DNA of 64,000 nt. Source: Pseudomonadota bacterium. GTDB lineage: Bacteria; Myxococcota_A; Polyangia; Haliangiales; Haliangiaceae. Below the pieces are notes generated by a model. That model was not told where the DNA came from. It worked only from the letters and a program-made list of their open reading frames with translations, and searched no databases. Shown one piece after another: positions 63,598-64,000 of this stretch. Each line of letters begins with the position of its first letter. Position 1 is the stretch's first letter. The DNA is taken from contig JAEYYV010000131.1 in NCBI GenBank assembly GCA_023428295.1, forward strand, positions 54,544 through 118,543. Reading direction: 5' to 3'. The position numbers and the translations under genes are program-made.

Positions 63598-64000
63598 CTA
63601 CTTCTGCGAGTAAATGAAGGTGACGGCCGTGCACACGGGCACTGCTCGTCCGTTGACGGCGTAGGGCTTGTACTTCCACTCCCCACGCATCTTTCCGAGG
63701 ATCTTGTTGTCGTACGCCGGGAAGCCGGTCGACTTCAGCTGCGTCACCGAGGTGACCTTGCCGGTCACGTCGAGGCACAGCTTGTAGCTGCCGATGATCT
63801 TGTCCTTGCCCGAGCGTTGGATCTCGGTCTTGGTCACGTCGTCGGGAACGATCTGCTTCTCGCCCGCGATGCGCGAGCCCTCGAGCAGCGTCGGCGGAAC
63901 GTTCTGCGGCGGCGCGGGCGGCGGAGGAGGCGGTGGTGGCGGAGGCGGTGCGCCCATCACACCGTTGATGTCACCACCGACGACACCGCCGGCGACGCCA
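63598..64000 (-). CDS. tonB: TonB energy transducer (cut by window edge)
   Basis: The visible 133 residues comprise a Gly/Val segment, a Pro-rich linker with a run of eleven prolines, and a TonB C-terminal domain (KLCLDVTGKVTSVTQLKSTGFPAYDNKILGKMRGEWKYKPYAVNGRAVPVCTAVTFIYSQK). The frame stays open to the right edge, so the N-terminal membrane anchor lies outside. Two Cys in the C-domain could form a disulfide. It is the first gene of the tonB-exbB-exbD-exbD block; the big receptor and its lipoprotein follow. Confidence 0.87.
   Translation of the reverse strand, partial: GVAGGVVGGDINGVMGAPPPPPPPPPPPAPPQNVPPTLLEGSRIAGEKQIVPDDVTKTEIQRSGKDKIIGSYKLCLDVTGKVTSVTQLKSTGFPAYDNKILGKMRGEWKYKPYAVNGRAVPVCTAVTFIYSQK

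Overview
The window reads like a high-GC, gene-dense Gram-negative chromosome, most likely a member of the Myxococcota. That is an inference from content: several sigma54 enhancer-binding proteins (one with an FHA domain), PAS-domain hybrid-style kinases, a Bat/MoxR operon, a TonB system with two ExbD proteins feeding a carboxypeptidase-regulatory-like TonB receptor, and many proteins with long Gly/Ser/Gln/Asn low-complexity tracts. No rRNA, tRNA, CRISPR array, transposase or prophage gene was seen. Most neighbouring genes overlap by ATGA/GTGA/TGATG, so operons are easy to trace.

1-20 kb is a regulatory and stress region. It holds LysR regulators, an alcohol dehydrogenase with an SRPBCC protein, an FHA-type sigma54 activator, two kinase/receiver pairs, lone receivers, a short-chain dehydrogenase, a stand-alone SIR2-like protein, a metallo-beta-lactamase-fold protein, TreZ, small low-complexity or membrane stress-type proteins, and two adjacent ferritin-like proteins. 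Several of the small genes are preceded by sigma54-like -24/-12 sequences. A 75-bp repeat with a strong inverted core occurs twice (4217-4291 and 15221-15295), each time beside the 3' end of a sigma54 activator gene. The second activator is split from its receiver by one in-frame TAG.

19.5-30 kb is a respiratory and quinoprotein region. Leftward: a XoxF-type (lanthanide-type) PQQ alcohol dehydrogenase, an outer-membrane-like protein and CtaG. Rightward: a remnant of a XoxJ-like binding protein, a cytochrome c lipoprotein, and caa3-type oxidase subunits II, I and III. The two arms meet at about 22.9 kb, where both divergent 5' ends are missing, as if one deletion removed the shared promoter. 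A small membrane gene at the end of the oxidase operon is frameshifted. A TonB-dependent receptor lies next to it.

30-45 kb holds redox enzymes (SDR, FAD amine-oxidase-like, FAD-Rieske), a methyltransferase with a heme-oxygenase-like iron enzyme and a convergent PurD-like ATP-grasp, a PilT-like ATPase, UdgX, DUF72, YihY, isochorismatase-like and DUF488 proteins, and a third sigma54 activator with a degenerate receiver, divergent from a membrane protein that has a sigma54-like promoter.

45-53 kb is a complete leftward moxR-DUF58-batD-batA-batB-batC operon. 53-64 kb holds DUF1844, an HtrA-like lipoprotein that lacks the catalytic His, a UvrD/PcrA helicase, and a leftward tonB-exbB-exbD-exbD block followed by a lipoprotein and a large TonB-dependent receptor whose stop codon lies in an 11-bp tandem repeat.
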